The notes beneath the pieces were generated by a model. The model searched no databases. It was not told where the DNA came from and was given only the letters and a program-made list of their open reading frames with translations. A stretch of DNA of 7,310 nucleotides from Alkalimonas sp. (GTDB taxonomy: Bacteria; Pseudomonadota; Gammaproteobacteria; Enterobacterales; Alteromonadaceae). Positions 6,393 to 7,310 of the stretch are shown here, piece after piece (the stretch's first letter is position 1; each line of letters begins with the position of its first letter). The position numbers were made by a program, and so were the translations under genes. Location of the stretch: the NCBI GenBank assembly GCA_007117525.1, contig SKGJ01000225.1, forward strand, positions 1 to 7,310. The letters run 5' to 3'.

Positions 6393-6596
6393 GGAGTTTC
6401 AACCAGGAACACCAGTGTCAGCTGCGTTTGATCCATTGCGCTTGGCGTGGGAGAGACGCCAAATAAAGCCGCTATCACAGACTGACTCAGTCAGGTTAGT
6501 CGTTTTGACCGATGAGTAGAAAATGGTCACCATCGGCTGAGGCGATAAGAAAGGCCAGCAGAAGCTGGCCTTGAAGAGAGTGCTTGTGAGTGAACA
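6375..6596. other. Convergent intergenic region, no gene seen
   Basis: These 222 bases lie between the converging MFS and amidohydrolase genes and show no credible coding frame. They hold several dyads: TTGGCGT (6442-6448) / ACGCCAA (6456-6462) with a 7-base loop, the palindrome CTGACT-C-AGTCAG (6482-6494), and ATGGT-C-ACCAT (6523-6533). None has a clear T-run for the plus strand. The only weak plus-strand terminator candidate is a bulged GACT/AGTC stem at 6480-6501 followed by GTTTT. Confidence 0.5.
6545..6572 (-). terminator. Intrinsic terminator of the amidohydrolase gene
   Basis: A perfect 9-base-pair stem, AAGGCCAGC (6551-6559) with GCTGGCCTT (6564-6572), closes a 4-base loop. On the minus strand it ends in CCTTTCTTATC, a T-rich tail. 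It begins 24 bases past the amidohydrolase stop codon. The plus strand lacks a T-run after the stem, so it should act mainly on the leftward transcript. Confidence 0.75.
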
Positions 6597-7310
6597 TTAA
6601 CTCCTGGGTTCAAACTCAAACGGCTGGCGTGGCCGTTCGCGCAGGCCAATTTCGTTCATACTTTCAGCATCGAACAAGCGGCCGTTGACCATGGTGTAGC
6701 GCACCCGATCACTGACTCGGATGTTTTCCAGTGGGTTGCCATCAATCACAATCAGATCGGCCAGCTTGCCGACTTCAATGCTGCCTAGCTGGTGATCCAT
6801 GCCATAGGTAATGGCTGGGTTGATGGTGGCGGTGCGCAGGGCTTCCAGTGGGGTCATGCCGCCCTGGGCAAACATCCAGATCTCCCAATGGGCGCCTAAA
6901 CCTTCGCGCTGGCCATGGGCACCGATGTTGGCAAGGATGCCTCGATCGGACATTTGCTTGGCCGTTTCCACCACCGCAAAGTGGTTGTAGTGATGCTCAG
7001 GGGCTTTTTCCCGCCGCATGCTGCGTGGTGCCAGCTGGTCCATCGGCACATAACGGCTGAGCCGTGGGTGTTGCCACACTTCGGTGGTGTCGTACCAGTA
7101 GTTTTCACCCCAGATGCCGCCATAAGCGACGTTCAGCGTCGGGGTGTAAGCCATGCTGCTGGCTTCCCACAGTTGCAGCACATCCTCGTACACCCGGGCC
7201 GAGGGCAGGGCATGCTCCAGCGTGGTGTGGCCATCGACCAGCATGGTCAGGTTGTGTTGCAGCAAGGAGCCGCCTTCGGGCACCACCATCATGCCCATCT
7301 CACGGGCAGC
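6597..7310 (-). CDS. Amidohydrolase-family protein, C-terminal part (5' end outside window)
   Basis: The reading frame is open to the right edge, giving the last 237 residues of a larger protein. The fragment is the second half of a metal-dependent amidohydrolase barrel plus the returning small beta domain. Motifs, numbered from the first complete codon: VDGHTTLEHALP (25-36), where His33 is the expected strand-6 metal ligand; NIGAHGQREGLGAHWE (128-143); GGMTPLEALRTATINPA (150-166); and the family signature GSIEVGKLADLIVIDGNPL (176-194). YGGIWGENYWY and RRxKAP-type segments recall long members (about 1000 residues) that carry an N-terminal TolB-like beta-propeller and are often exported. That N-terminal part is not in the window. 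Where related enzymes have a strand-8 Asp (GTD), this one has GAH. It converges on the MFS gene and has its own terminator, so it is a separate transcript. Hydrolysis of a cyclic amide or peptide-like bond is plausible; the substrate is unknown. Confidence 0.88.
   Translation of the reverse strand, partial: AAREMGMMVVPEGGSLLQHNLTMLVDGHTTLEHALPSARVYEDVLQLWEASSMAYTPTLNVAYGGIWGENYWYDTTEVWQHPRLSRYVPMDQLAPRSMRREKAPEHHYNHFAVVETAKQMSDRGILANIGAHGQREGLGAHWEIWMFAQGGMTPLEALRTATINPAITYGMDHQLGSIEVGKLADLIVIDGNPLENIRVSDRVRYTMVNGRLFDAESMNEIGLRERPRQPFEFEPRS

Noticed and set aside
6287..6478. 63-codon minus-strand frame reaching into the convergent gap
   Set aside because: Half of it is antisense to the MFS 3' end, it has no convincing ribosome site, and the protein is unrecognisable.
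1..7310. CRISPR array, tRNA, rRNA, insertion sequence or phage attachment site
   Set aside because: No regularly spaced repeats, tRNA-like cloverleaf, transposase or terminal repeats were seen on either strand.

Overview
The window looks like chromosomal DNA of a Gram-negative bacterium, most probably an aquatic gammaproteobacterium of the Alteromonadales/Cellvibrionales kind. The grounds are a TonB-dependent outer-membrane receptor, a LysR-type regulator, AGGA/AGGAGG ribosome binding sites and moderate GC. The lineage is a judgement from protein style and was not tested by a search.

Layout from left to right: a class III PLP-dependent aminotransferase (68-1543, minus); a LysR-type regulator (1664-2563, minus) just upstream of it; a 162-base divergent intergenic region; a TonB-dependent receptor (2726-5140, plus); a UUCG-capped hairpin; an MFS transporter (5202-6374, plus); a 222-base convergent intergenic region; and the C-terminal 237 codons of a large amidohydrolase (6597 to the right edge, minus) followed by a good intrinsic terminator.

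The genes make sense together as a small uptake and catabolism locus. The receptor would bring a scarce ligand across the outer membrane, the MFS protein would carry it or a breakdown product across the inner membrane, the aminotransferase would remove an amino group in the cytoplasm, and the LysR protein would sense the ligand. The amidohydrolase belongs to a family that usually has an N-terminal beta-propeller and may act outside the cytoplasm; its link to the locus rests only on position. The substrate cannot be read from the sequence.

The most informative non-coding signal is a 17-base element present once in front of the receptor (2605-2621, plus) and once in front of the aminotransferase (1611-1627, minus). 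The copies match at 16 of 17 positions and have the same orientation relative to the gene each precedes. It is a strong candidate for a common operator tying the two transcription units to one regulator, probably the LysR protein encoded between them.
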